64,000 nt of DNA, from contig JAYKKM010000147.1 of the NCBI GenBank assembly GCA_035772405.1, forward strand, positions 2,520,001 through 2,584,000, read 5' to 3'. A model generated the notes under the pieces. The model searched no databases, was not told where the DNA came from, and saw nothing but the letters and a program-made list of their open reading frames with translations. Of this stretch, positions 18,104 to 28,072 are shown piece by piece (the stretch's first letter is position 1; each line of letters starts with the position of its first letter). The translations under genes were made by a program, and so were the position numbers. The stretch comes from Chrysogorgia sp. JL179-B06 (Eukaryota; Cnidaria; Anthozoa; Scleralcyonacea; Chrysogorgiidae).

Positions 18104-19543
18104 ATGGCTGAAGGAGGGTTCGATGAAATCGAAATGAAACAGATTGACGAGTTTAAGAATTATACGGACAAGAGGTTAGAAAAAGAGTTTGAGACGCTTG
18201 ACGCTATTGATCCTACAGAATATGATACAACGTCAGAAAATACTGGTGTGCGCGGTAGAATCAACAGGGTGAAACTCGAACAAGAGAGGAGAGTCATAGC
18301 ACGCAGAGTACAAGACAGAATCAGACATGCGGAGACATCATTCACAGGCAGAAAAGATGGGAAAACAGTGTTAATCACTAGTAAAGGCAGCGACGTCACC
18401 ACTGAGGCTCCAGCAGTGGTATTTGCTGAACCGGAGACATATGGTGACGTCCACGACGAGAGCTTCAACTTAGCTTTCGAAGAGGAGAACGAAATCGAAA
18501 GAAGACTGGGTGAGCTAAACGAACTCAACAAAGAGTTAGTAGCAAATGGTATAAAAAGAACCAATCTAATAGATAAAAAAATACGTAAATTGTACAAGAA
18601 AAGACTTAGTCATGACGATGTGTCAAGGAATATAGTCAATAGGTCATATGTGACACCCCCAGGTTCTATTCTTTTCAAACCGGTAGGAGAAGACGGTAAA
18701 TATTTGAAACCTAAACTAATACTAAAACCTGGAAAAAATGGTTTAATCTACAGTACAGACATTAGAAGTAAGAGTGCGATTGAACAGTTTAAGCAGTTGG
18801 TCGGTCAAATCCCCAACACAACAACTAACGTTAGAACAGAAAATGTAGACACCCCAACAACTGACGATAGAACAGAAGACACCACAGTTTCAAGTGAAGA
18901 CTTCCCAGTAATTAGAACAGAAATGAACTACGATAACGTATTTGGGTTAACAGAAGAAGAAAATCGCGAGTTAATAGGTGTCCTAAACCCAAGTGATACA
19001 ATCGATCCAGACACTAGACCACAATTTCTAACAGTTCAAGCTGACTATTTTCAGGACGCTATTGACAAGACCGCAGACGATATGAATAGAGAGGAATATA
19101 ATTCTGTAAAGAGGACAGAATTGTATGAGAGATTGACAGGTCTCGAGATAGCTAAGGGTCGAACCTTAAACCAATTGGAACGTGAGAATGTTAGGGAGCG
19201 ACAAGAAGAGGACATCACTCGGTTACAAAAAATAAAGGAGTGGTTTAGAGAAAATTGGTTAGGCGCTTCGGCTTTAGGAATAACCATAGCCTCTTTCATC
19301 ACCACGATTATAATATCCGCTAGAAGCGTAGTCTTCAAAGGTGGCCAAACACTTGGAAAATTAGGAAAAGCTATAGCTAACCTAGCCACAAAGGCTGGTC
19401 CTCTACTGTCTGGACTGCTAAACGTGGTGGCAACTGCGTTAAAGTGGGGAGCCGCAGGCATATCTTGGTTAGCGTCTAATTTGTGGATCCTAGCGATAGC
19501 ACTAGCTTGGTTCGTCTACGATCAGTACAAACAGAGGAAATAA
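18104..19543 (+). CDS. Large helical protein with C-terminal membrane segments, 479 aa
   Basis: The first roughly 375 residues are charged, largely helical or disordered. Two hydrophobic segments follow (ALGITIASFITTIIISA, about 388-405, and LWILAIALAWFVYDQY near the end) with a glycine/alanine-rich linker between them. The start is six bases after the integrase stop, in the context GTATATAATGG. Its position between integrase and major capsid gene suggests a virion or membrane-penetration protein, but no family is recognised. Confidence 0.65.
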   Translation: MAEGGFDEIEMKQIDEFKNYTDKRLEKEFETLDAIDPTEYDTTSENTGVRGRINRVKLEQERRVIARRVQDRIRHAETSFTGRKDGKTVLITSKGSDVTTEAPAVVFAEPETYGDVHDESFNLAFEEENEIERRLGELNELNKELVANGIKRTNLIDKKIRKLYKKRLSHDDVSRNIVNRSYVTPPGSILFKPVGEDGKYLKPKLILKPGKNGLIYSTDIRSKSAIEQFKQLVGQIPNTTTNVRTENVDTPTTDDRTEDTTVSSEDFPVIRTEMNYDNVFGLTEEENRELIGVLNPSDTIDPDTRPQFLTVQADYFQDAIDKTADDMNREEYNSVKRTELYERLTGLEIAKGRTLNQLERENVRERQEEDITRLQKIKEWFRENWLGASALGITIASFITTIIISARSVVFKGGQTLGKLGKAIANLATKAGPLLSGLLNVVATALKWGAAGISWLASNLWILAIALAWFVYDQYKQRK

Positions 19544-19569
19544 AACATGTGTTATACTTATAATATAGT
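19543..19569 (+). promoter_or_regulatory. Polinton promoter motif before the major capsid gene
   Basis: AAACATGTGTTATACTTATA followed by ATATAGT just before the ATG, the same core as before 11716, 12878, 20808 and 21433. Confidence 0.55.
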
Positions 19570-20791
19570 ATGAACACTAACGAGAGAGAGTTACTTCCTG
19601 GATATAGACGTCGTGGAATATCTTCTATCAAAGGCACAAGAACCCGTCACGTTGTAACGCTAAACCGCAACAAAGCCAATCCAGGGGAAGAGTTGTACAT
19701 AGACATCCCGAAAACAAAGGGTAACACTTGTTTGGTACCCTCTAGTCTCCATCTTCTATTCGACTTTAAGAGTTCGAACGTGAAATCATGGTTTCTTAAC
19801 AACCTTTCGAGACTACTACTTGAGAGACTGGTGGTAAAACTAGCAGGTGAGACTGTGTACGACAACAGTGGTGAAAGCGTCATCGGTACGTACAAAGACC
19901 TCTGGAAACCTAACAGTGAGCGAGACCAGATGGTTGAATATGGTATAGCAAACGAGAACCTTCGAAAGCTAATCTCGAAGGACGACAGTGGCGCAGCCAG
20001 TGGAGACACACAAAAAGTTAGTGATGGTCTGATGTTCTCCATCCATGACACTAAACAAAAGATTCGAATCGACAAGATTCTAGAAGATCATGGTCTATAC
20101 GCACCATACAACATGAACAATAATTTCAGGTATATAATCACACTCCCTAAAGCGTCTGATATTATGGTGGCTCAATCTGGATCAGCTGTGGCTGGCTATA
20201 CGTTAGAGAACCTTGAGTTGGAGTACGAAACTATCGAGAATCAAGAGATTGCTGATGAAATATCATCTCTATACGCGTCCGGTAGGTCTCTATCATACGA
20301 ACACGTCACACTAATGAAGACTGTGGAGTGGGATAAAGGAATCACACTCGTAAACGAGAATATTAACCTGCCGAGAAAATCGATGAAAGCTGTCGTTCTA
20401 CTCTTCACAAACAAAACAATAACTGATAGTGAAGAGTTCATCTATCCAAACATAGAGTCAGTCAAACTCACCATAGAAGATGGTCTACAGTCAAGGAATA
20501 CCGAAATCAAGACTCTGGGGAGAAGCGAAAAGGTTGTTCGGACAACTAGACTACGACTATATGACTGTCCAAAAGTTTTACAAAGACGGTTTCGCTTTGG
20601 TTATTGACCTTAGGTCTATCGAAGACAACGATAAGGTTGCAACTGGAAAGAAGATCGTGAACACCCAGTCAGGAATACTGATGGAAATCACTAAAGAAGC
20701 CACAGCAGCGAACGTCATGTGTAGAATATTCGTGCTCTCCGACGGTCTCGTAAACCTCATCAACAACGATCTACAATCAATCCAGTACTAA
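19570..20791 (+). pseudogene. Major capsid protein (double jelly-roll), frameshifted
   Basis: The first frame (19570-20607) has typical Polinton major capsid features: SSLHLLFDFKSSN, FLNNLSRLLLERLVVKLAGE and YNMNNNFRYIITL. Its family-like sequence stops making sense near 20480, where the second frame takes over (YSQGIPKSRLWGEAKRLF, then FALVIDLRSIEDN and VFVLSD-like IFVLSD) and runs to 20791. A single-base indel near 20478-20485 explains this. Either this copy is broken or the base is a consensus error. Without the second frame the capsid protein would lack about a quarter of its length. Confidence 0.8.
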
Positions 20792-20807
20792 ACATATAGT
20801 ATTCTAT
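20790..20807 (+). promoter_or_regulatory. Polinton promoter motif before the ATPase
   Basis: AAACATATAGTATTCTAT lies immediately before the ATG at 20808, a slightly divergent form of the shared motif. Confidence 0.45.
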
Positions 20808-21446
20808 ATGAAAACACCTTTTAACATGCTGATTGTTGGTATGACAGCCTGCGGTAAAACGCACTACCTCTTGGATATGATAGAGAAAGACTACACGAAC
20901 CACTTCGATTTCATCATTCTTATATGTCCAACATTTGAATGGAACAAAACGTACACAGAGTGGAAATACTTGAGAGACCCAGACTTTATCGCTATTCAGT
21001 GTGAGCAGGACAAGGTCGACGTAATTCTTAAATACGTGACTGACATTTATAAAGGCACCAACTCACTAATAATATTAGACGATTGTGCTAGTGGGCAGGA
21101 TGTTAAAAACAGAACAAGCGAACTAGTTAAACTAGCCTTTAGCGCTAGACACTACAACCTATCCACAATAGTCATAACACAACAACTAACCTCAATTAGT
21201 AAACCATATCGTGAGAACATCTCAAAGTTAGTAACATTCTACAACCCTAACAGAAACGATATGAAAATCATCGTAGACGATTATCTTAACGGAGTCGATA
21301 AAGTGAAAATTCAGAAAATAATAAAACAGTTGAAAGACAACGAGTACGCAAGATTGGAGATACTTCTAAGACATCCATACTCATATGAAATAGTTATTCC
21401 ACAAAAACAAAACATATCGTATAGTATAGGACATGCCAAAACGTAA
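20808..21446 (+). CDS. DNA packaging ATPase (FtsK/HerA, A32-like)
   Basis: Would power genome packaging into capsids. The Walker A motif is GMTACGKT near residue 11 and the Walker B motif is SLIILDDCAS near residue 86. SARHYNLSTIVITQQL follows, the sensor-like block typical of Polinton ATPases. Length of 212 residues is normal for the family. It overlaps the next gene by 14 bases. Apparently intact. Confidence 0.9.
   Translation: MKTPFNMLIVGMTACGKTHYLLDMIEKDYTNHFDFIILICPTFEWNKTYTEWKYLRDPDFIAIQCEQDKVDVILKYVTDIYKGTNSLIILDDCASGQDVKNRTSELVKLAFSARHYNLSTIVITQQLTSISKPYRENISKLVTFYNPNRNDMKIIVDDYLNGVDKVKIQKIIKQLKDNEYARLEILLRHPYSYEIVIPQKQNISYSIGHAKT
21410..21430 (+). promoter_or_regulatory. Polinton promoter motif inside the ATPase 3' end
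   Basis: AAACATATCGTATAGTATAGG sits within the last ATPase codons, just before the overlapping start codon at 21433. Confidence 0.5.
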
Positions 21447-21879
21447 GACAAAAAATCTTGAGACAATTGATGAACTAATTGAAGACATACGAGAAGCAGA
21501 ACAGGAAGTGACTGACGAACCACAAATCGACACGTCACAAGTTGACGACACTCCTCAAACTGATGTAGACAAGAAACGAGACGAACTAAGAAGACTCTCA
21601 GAGGACGGTGAGATAGACAAATCTATTGCTTATCTCAAAAAGGCCTCAGATAAAGTTATCAACAAGATCTACGAAGAATGGGAGGTAAAAAGAATGGAGA
21701 AAGCGAACGTGTTTCTCTGTGACCTTTTAATAAGCAAGTTCGCCCACGCGTTAGGAGGGTTCAACGCTATTGAATCACCTGAAAAGCTTGAAAAAGAGTT
21801 GATTACTGACCAGCTACTTAAAAGAGACGTAGAGAAGTTTATATCATACGTATCCCCCTACAGTACTGCTCAGAATTAA
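21433..21879 (+). pseudogene. Conserved-position helical protein, C-terminus replaced by a transposon
   Basis: An acidic N-terminus (IDELIEDIREAEQEV) is followed by a helical domain with FLCDLLISKFAHALGG. The last residues and the stop codon come from the inserted transposon end (21861 onwards). On the far side of the insertion, at 22219-22338, the frame resumes in phase across the TA duplication and stays open for about 40 codons to TAA. The original protein was therefore longer. Function unknown; it follows the packaging ATPase. Confidence 0.7.
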
Positions 21880-22218
21880 CCTAACGAAAAACGCGTTACG
21901 GACGCGTTCGGAACGCGACCGGAACGCGTTCTATTCTCGTTCCGAACGCGTTCGGAACGGGTTCCGAACGATATACTTTTTGTTTTAATCTCGTCTAGTG
22001 AACATATACCATAACCAGTCCAGCAATCAAATGATCAAGTTAAATCCGTTTAGAAGTTTACTAAAGTCAGAAATTAACGAAGTCTTCCCATTAACTTTTT
22101 AAGCGAAGTCACAATGATGTTCCGAACGCGTTCGGAACCCGTTCCGAACGCGTTCCGAACGCATTTGGAACGCGTTCGGAACGCGAACGCAGTGTTAGGT
22201 TATTTCTGAGCAGTACTG
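21861..22218. mobile_element. 358 bp non-autonomous Tc1/mariner-type element (MITE)
   Basis: Terminal repeats CAGTACTGCTCAGAATTAAC and its near-complement ending GAGCAGTACTG, flanked by TA on both sides. The inside consists mostly of palindromic GAACGCGTTC repeats at 21890-21975 and 22120-22190. The ends match the 1.9 kb element inserted in the LINEs, so both use the same transposase family. Confidence 0.88.
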
Positions 22219-22338
22219 TACCTCCCTTGTTTAGGGTTGTTATCGGGTGGACTAACAACTAGTAAACACGTATTCAGTCACATGGCTAGAGGAATCCCCG
22301 AGGAGGAACCCCCGAACGAAGGAGACAGTTCTATCTAA
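22219..22338 (+). pseudogene. Displaced C-terminal exon-like remnant of the 21433 gene
   Basis: Continues the 21433 frame when read from the right-hand TA; it ends with EEEPPNEGDSSI and TAA. No initiation signal of its own is needed to explain it. Confidence 0.6.
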
Positions 22339-22387
22339 TTATAATAATTTACAAAACGATCTAAAGACATGAGTATATACTAACTTA

Positions 22388-22645
22388 ATGAGTGTAGAAC
22401 GTCAGGAGTCAGTGGAGGAAAAGACATCGAGACTCAACAAAGAGTTGTTCTTTATCTACCAGATTAGAGAGCTCAAACGACAACTCTTCGCTAAGACTAG
22501 CTTAGAACGTGAGGAACTAGACGAGAGGTTTAAACACACTGTACTTGGGAAAAAGATGACCAGTCACAACAGAGAGTTGCAGCTTCTACGTACTAATACT
22601 CGAAAAACTATTTTGGGAAACGCGTGTGATGGTTTTAGAGTCTAA
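22388..22645 (+). CDS. Small coiled-coil protein, 85 aa
   Basis: Highly charged helical protein (QESVEEKTSRLNKELFFIYQ, then REEL and RTNTRKTI). A TATATACTAA block precedes the ATG. It is the last gene before the right terminal repeat. Function unknown. Confidence 0.55.
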   Translation: MSVERQESVEEKTSRLNKELFFIYQIRELKRQLFAKTSLEREELDERFKHTVLGKKMTSHNRELQLLRTNTRKTILGNACDGFRV

Positions 22646-22662
22646 TTTATTTCGTATCGTTT

Positions 22663-22763
22663 TAGTAGTCTCGAAAGTGGGGTTAACAGCGAATTTTTAA
22701 ATTTTGATTGCGAAGCATGAAAAAATGGAAAAATGCGCTGGTAGCCCCACTTTCTATACTACT
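22663..22763. repeat. Right Polinton terminus: inverted repeat, short hairpin form
   Basis: The outer about 47 bases are the inverted copy of the left end. The inner part TAGTAGTCTCGAAAGTGGGG is the inverted partner of the outer block and of 5976-5996, so this end also folds into a hairpin but lacks the long central stem of the left end. Confidence 0.8.
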
Positions 22764-22769
22764 TAATTA
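22764..22769. repeat. Polinton target-site duplication (right)
   Basis: TAATTA, identical to 5773-5778. Confidence 0.92.
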
Positions 22770-23400
22770 CAGTCTCCGACAAAATCCTGTCAATTGGATC
22801 CAGTACCAACAAACTTGGTTAAGGAATCTGGGATATTATCGGAAGTTATAACTGATATTGTTAATGGTTCGTTAGTTGGTGGTGAATTTCCTATAGAGCT
22901 CAAGCTAGCTATCCATTGTACGCCCATCAATTAAGAAATCGACCATGGATTCAGAATTATTCCTTAGTTATAGGCCAATATCACATTTGGCATTTTTATC
23001 AAAAACTATTGGGAGAACTGCTGCAAGTCAAATCAATCCTTATCTTGTTGAAAACGATCTTTGTCCTAAGATTCAATCTGCTTATCGCAAATTTCATTCA
23101 ACAGAGACTGCATTACTTAAAGTCTCAAATGATATATTCAGAGCAGTTGATCAGCATCAAGAAGTGGTATTGGTCCTCCTAGATCTCTCAGCTGCCTTTG
23201 ACACAATTGACCATCAGATTATTAATAGAAAGAACGCAAAATCGTTTTGGTTTTGATGGAAGTGCTCTCAGATGGTTTAGATCCTATCTAAAAGATCGAG
23301 TTCAATCTGTTAAAATTGAAAATTCCATATTAAAACCACGTCAAATACGTTATGGTGTCCCTCGAGGCTCAGTCCTGGGATCACTACTATTCTCTATGTA
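22770..23400 (+). pseudogene. LINE reverse transcriptase, N-terminal part
   Basis: Encodes LINE reverse transcriptase blocks in order: LDPVPTNLVKESGILSE, SYRPISHLAFLSKTIGRTA, QSAYRKFHSTETALLKV, VLVLLDLSAAFDTIDH and YGVPRGSVLGSLLF. The frame shifts between 22910 and 22945 and again near 23225. The domain is cut at 23400 by the Tc1 element and continues at 25294. CR1/L2-like. Inactive. Confidence 0.8.
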
Positions 23401-23531
23401 CAGTACTGCTCAGAAATAACCTAACCAAAAACGCGTTCTGAACGCGTTCCGAACGCGTTCCAGAACGCGTTCCGAACGCGTTCCAGTTTTCAGGCTATAC
23501 ATGTCGTGATCAGTTCGGCCATATCCGGAAA

Positions 23532-23846
23532 TTGTCGTCACTTTACGATTCGTATCGTCATCTTGTTTCATATCGTCGCTCCGCCATATTTACTGAATAC
23601 AAGAGATATTTTACGATGACAAAGCTTTCATTATATGTAAGAAAAAGAGTAATTTCTTTGATATCTGCTGGAGTAAAGATTCCAAAAATAAAAGATAATG
23701 TAATCGAGGAAGGAATTAAAATCTCAAGATCGGCAATCTGTCTTTTTCTTTTGCGATATCGAATGAGTGGTCAATTGAACGATGCTCCTCGCAGTGGTCC
23801 AAGACCAAAAGTGACAGATGAACATCAAATGTATAGACGAATATGA
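23532..23846 (+). pseudogene. Tc1-type transposase fragment (N-terminal helix-turn-helix)
   Basis: The segment with KLSLYVRKRVISLISAGVKI, then ISRSAICLFLLRY and APRSGPRPKVTDEH resembles the paired-like DNA-binding region of Tc1 transposases. The catalytic DDE part is not found. A related frame carries on briefly after 23846 with RLQVPP-like residues. The copy at 59073 is more damaged. Confidence 0.65.
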
Positions 23847-24235
23847 CTCAGATCGCGGGTTATCCAGGCGAAACAAATTATGGACAAAACGTCTTCAAGT
23901 TCCTCCATAATTTATTTGACCATGCCGCGGTTTGGTTTTCGAACTCTTGTTTGGTTCACGAGATCTTGCGCATTTCTGACCGCCTACACAGCTTGTGATA
24001 CGAGTAGTTTAGTTCGCTACAACCTTAAGTCGTTTCGCTACACTACCGTATACACGAGTCTAATATGAATTTATATCTACGGATTATGTTTTGCTTCGTC
24101 CGAACATAAGCATGTAAACATGTCAATCAAAAACGGCCTTCGAACATGAAATACCCCGGCCGACGATATCACGATAGTATAAAGTTAAAAAGTAGTGTGC
24201 GCGTAGACAGGGTTTTGGATATATAACAAAATGAA

Positions 24236-24376
24236 AAGGTGGTAAAGGCGTATCAAGATTTTTAGTGACGAAATACTAACGTTTCGAGCGGAGCCCTTCA
24301 TCAGAGTAAGACGTCCGCTCGAAACGTCAATATTTCGTTACTAGAAATCATGGCAGTTTACCACCTTTACCACCTT
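24236..24376. repeat. Fold-back repeat inside the Tc1 element
   Basis: AAGGTGGTAAAGGCG at the left pairs with the inverted copy at the right end, and ACGTTTCGAGCGGA pairs with the inner TCCGCTCGAAACGT-like block. It looks like a MITE nested in the transposon and is present also at 59776-59916. Confidence 0.7.
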
Positions 24377-25293
24377 GAGTGAAAACAATAAGTGATAATT
24401 CATAAAGATGTTGCCGCGTGCCCATTATAAACTTTACCCCGCACTAGCCAATAGTCTATTCGCTCTCAATTTCTATGAGATGATAGATGGTCATTTATCA
24501 CATCGTGATAGAAATCTCGAGCTCATAATCTTTAAATATAAATTCGCCATCGACAATCATAAAGATACGCAGGCTCTGGGTACGAGATTGATTACATATT
24601 TATCATAGCATATTTCAAGATTAAAATTCAGAATAATTTCCAACTGACATGAAACCAAAACGAAACATAAACGTATAGATGTAAACTCATATTAGTGTAG
24701 AAAACGACTTACCAATAAACCATTAAAACGAAATCGTTTGTTGGTAAGTTACGCTCGAAGCGAAACGACTTTGTGTTACATACTATATCAAAACGACTTC
24801 AGGTTGTAGCGAAACGACTTGTAGCGAAACGACATGTCATTGCACACATTACAATGTGCATGCATGCGAAGCATGGAATTTTTATAGCGGTCGTTTTAAT
24901 TCACAGATGAATAAAATAAAGATTTGATGAGTGTTTTTTAATAAACACAGAGCGTTCATATAAAAAGGTACCAACCATCCGTCCACAACCCTGATGTTTT
25001 TAAAAATATATGGCGCCGCGTGATAATCAAACACGGAGTAAAATTTATATTAAGCCAGTGTCTGAACTACTGACTCAGTCATTACTTATGCGCAACTCTC
25101 ATTCACTCTCATCATTGATTGATCCAAGCCACAAGTCTCAAGTTCATACATTCTTCGTATAAATGTGGCTCCGGAACGCGTTCTGGAACGCGTTCGGAAC
25201 GCGTTCTGGAACGCGTTCGGAACGCGTTCTGGAACGCGAAGAGAACACGTTTTGGACGAGAACGCAGCGTTAGGTTATTTCTGAGCAGCATTC

Positions 25294-26313
25294 TACACAG
25301 CACCTACAATGTATTGAAGATATAATAGATTCACACAATGTTGGTTGTATGATTTTGCGGATGATTGTCAGATGTATCTAGCTTTTAATTCTGGTGATAA
25401 GACATTCGCAATGGAGAAATTAAGAACACGTATTAATGATATCATTATTTGGAACAAAAGGAATAAATTGTTATGTAATCCAGAAAAGACTGAAATCATC
25501 CATTTTTCATCACGCTTTACCAATAATTCACCTATACACACCTTTACTATTGGTTCGACTGACATCAAACTTACAAATCAATTTAGTAATCTTGGTGTCA
25601 TTTTCGATTCAAATTTAAATTTCCGTCCGCATATTAACAATATATGTCGCGCGTCATCACTGGCAGGAAGGAACATTGGTCGTATTCGAAAGTATCTCTC
25701 CAGAGATCAGATAGGTAGACTGATACATGCGTTTATAGCATCAAAGTTGGATTATTGTAACAGTCTGTTATATGGCCTTCCCTCCAGTGATATAAACAAA
25801 CTGCAGCGAATCCAAAATATTGCAGTCAGGTTATTAACTGGTGCCAAACGCAGAGATAGATAGTATCACGGAAATTCTTGAGAAATTACACTGGCTACCA
25901 ATAAAAGAACGGATTGTTTTTAAGATTTTATTGATCACGTATAAAGCTATACACAACATGGCTCCTATTTATATATCCGACCTTCTCACAAAGTACATTC
26001 CAGCACGAAATCTGAGATCTGCCAGTAAGTCACTCCTGCAAGTAAGTCAACTCTCTGCCAGTAAGACACTCCTTGTAAGGTGCAGACTCAAACCTATGGA
26101 CAAAGATCGTTCTCGTATGCTGCTCCATACCTATGGAATTCCCTCCCGGAAGATATTAAAAATTATAATAATATAAGTCTGAATTGACTTTATTATTGTA
26201 TTTGGAAACATATTTTTAATCATAATTTAAACTTAGTATATATGTTAGGATCATTGTAAAAAGCATTGAGACTTCGGTTTAATGCGTTTTTAAGAACTTT
26301 TATTATTATTATT
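25294..26313 (+). pseudogene. LINE reverse transcriptase, C-terminal part (unit 2 boundary)
   Basis: The continuation of the RT domain from 23400. The first frame (25345-25863) is closed by a 4-base insertion at 25860 (AGATAGATAG against AGATAG elsewhere); the next frame (from about 25858 to 26176) finishes the protein. Ends in a TTATTATTATT tail. Confidence 0.78.
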
Positions 26314-26581
26314 CACATCTCTCAGGAGACGCCCAGTGAGAAAACGGTGTTATTGAAATAACGTCCTCTAGATATGAGTCAAATATTCTACCATTGAATG
26401 TCATTCCCAGAGCTAGGAATCCCCTCAGTTTTGTGAATGTTACCAATATATAACTGCTGCGCAGTAACAGATATTCATGATATGGCTGGCTTCATTCAAA
26501 TATGCGAGTATATTCACAAATCGACCCTCAATCGTTTGAATGTATTACTGCATAGAGATGTGAAATCTGAAAAAAATAAAC

Positions 26582-26663
26582 CGTAGTCGGCAGGATTTGA
26601 ACCTACGCGGGGAAACCCCAACAGATTTCTAGTCTGTCGCCTTAACCACTCGGCCACGACTAC
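26582..26663 (-). tRNA. tRNA-Ser (AGA)
   Basis: 82 bases, identical in design to the gene at 1911, anticodon AGA, followed by a TTTATTTTTTT terminator on the minus strand. Confidence 0.9.
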
Positions 26664-26977
26664 CTATATAGGAAATCAATGCATGCTACTTTAAATTATG
26701 CGAAATATACATTTACTTAAAATTGAGAAATTGGATTCACTTTAAAAGCGAGCGGTTTTTATTGAAACAACGTCCTCTCGATATGCAGTCGAATGCTCTA
26801 CCATTGAACAACATTGGCAGAGAGTCCCCTCAATGTTGCCAATATGTAACTGCTGCGCAGAAGCAGATATTCATGATATGGCTGGCTTCATTCAAATATG
26901 CGAGTATACTCACAAATCGAAACTCAATCGTTTGAATGTGTTACTGCATAGAGATGTGAAATCTGAAAAAGGTAAAC

Positions 26978-27055
26978 CGTAGTCGGCAGGATTTAATACT
27001 ACGCGACAAACCCCAACAGATTTCTAGTTTGTCTCCTTAACCAGACCACGACTAC
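26978..27055 (-). pseudogene. Pseudo-tRNA-Ser (AGA)
   Basis: Same damaged copy as at 2307, with the altered T arm TTTAATACTACG. Confidence 0.75.
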
Positions 27056-27498
27056 CTAACCGCGCATCTATTGATACGAAATTTATGCATGCTACTGTAA
27101 ATTATGCGAAATATCAACTTACTTAAAATCACTTCGTATTGAAATAACGTTCGTTATGCAGTCGAATTCTCTACCAGTGAGCACATTGCCAGAGAATCCC
27201 CGCAGTTTTGTCAATGTTGACAACATACTGCTATGCCGAAGAAGACGATCTAAAAGTAAATGTAAATCTATAAGCATATAGACGCCCAATAAAAATGATA
27301 AATTTTCAAATTGATTGCAGTTACATATATGAAAAATTACAAAATGTACGAGAAGGCTAAAAGGGAAATTCAAAAAGACCATGCCATTTAAAAAAACTAT
27401 GACTAATCCTCATCACAATCCTAATCCTAACCTAATCAAAGTTAATGAAAAGGTAAAAATTAAGATTCTCCTTTCTTATATTTTTCCAAAATATACGC

Positions 27499-27580
27499 CG
27501 TAGTCGGCAGGATTTGAATCTATGCGGAGAAACTTAAACATATTTCAAGTATGTCGCATTAACCGCTCAAACACGAATAC
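27499..27580 (-). pseudogene. Pseudo-tRNA-Ser (TGA)
   Basis: Counterpart of 2829-2910, with mispaired acceptor and D arms. Confidence 0.7.
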
Positions 27581-28001
27581 CTAACCAGAGAAGTGCAACG
27601 CACCTAAGACATATTAGTATAAATTATTCGAAAATTATAATTACTACAATTAAGAAATTGGATACACCATATTATCTATTATAGAGACTGTGCTTTAGAG
27701 ATATGTGCAAGAAAATGTTAAAGGAGCGGTCAGTATTCAACCAACGTACTCGCAATGCTCTACCACTGAGCTGAACTGGAATTCCTTTGATGTTTTTAAA
27801 TTTTGTATTTCTGCTGCACCGCAGGCAAAGATAATCGAACAATAAATATAACCGTCAACATTAAAATCGGATAGGAGATGGCCATCGCGATGCTCATTAG
27901 TTCGAGACGTGTATTGATGCAGGTACAGAGGCCAGAGGTGATCTAAAATACAAAATACTATGCACAATTATTTAGAAATTCACGAGCATGAAAAAGTAAA
28001 A

Positions 28002-28072
28002 GGCAGCGATCGAGATTGAACCAACGACCTCTCGATCTGCAGTGGAATGTTCTACTACTGAGCTACACTCCC
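28002..28072 (-). pseudogene. Pseudo-tRNA-Cys (GCA)
   Basis: Counterpart of 3332-3402. The D arm is better preserved here (ACTACTGAGC) but the acceptor stem still mispairs. Confidence 0.7.

Larger units (their letters stand above)
5779..22763. mobile_element. Polinton/Maverick element, 16,985 bp
   Basis: The ends are AGTAGTATAG and CTATACTACT with a 6 bp target duplication. Inside are the Polinton hallmark genes: protein-primed DNA polymerase B, integrase with a chromodomain, FtsK/HerA-type packaging ATPase, major and minor capsid proteins. The adenovirus-type protease was not found. The polymerase, integrase and ATPase are open, but the major capsid gene and a late-factor-like gene have frameshifts and another gene is cut by a transposon, so this copy is probably not autonomous. 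Confidence 0.93.
1..24973. repeat. Tandem repeat unit 1 (tRNA cluster + LINE + Tc1), interrupted by a Polinton
   Basis: The sequence at base 1 reappears at 24974 and 60530, and everything after each of these points matches: Tc1 tail, LINE 3' part, tRNA cluster, LINE 5' part, Tc1. After removing the Polinton and its target duplication, unit 1 is about 7.98 kb. It has one extra roughly 374 bp internal duplication, giving two tRNA-Ser(AGA) genes where the other units have one. Units 1 and 2 differ by point changes, a roughly 290 bp deletion and one MITE, which points to real duplicated DNA. Confidence 0.85.
23401..25293. mobile_element. Tc1/mariner-type transposon, 1893 bp, decayed
   Basis: Inserted at a TA (23399-23400 and 25294-25295) inside the LINE, with terminal repeats CAGTACTGCTCAGAAATAAC and GTTATTTCTGAGCAG. 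Subterminal arrays of GAACGCGTT palindromes lie at 23430-23485 and 25170-25260. Only a transposase N-terminal fragment is recognisable. The region 24380-24973 holds small GAAACGACTT repeats and no gene. Confidence 0.85.

Noticed and set aside
20478..20485. Programmed ribosomal frameshift in the capsid gene
   Set aside because: No classic slippery heptamer is seen at the site; a simple indel is a more economical explanation.
5779..22763. Whether the Polinton could be a bacterial or phage contaminant
   Set aside because: It lies inside a duplicated animal LINE with a target duplication, next to an empty site in the sister repeat, and carries an animal-type MITE.
23430..23485. GAACGCGTT repeats as a CRISPR-like array
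   Set aside because: Units are short palindromes without unique spacers and lie at transposon ends.
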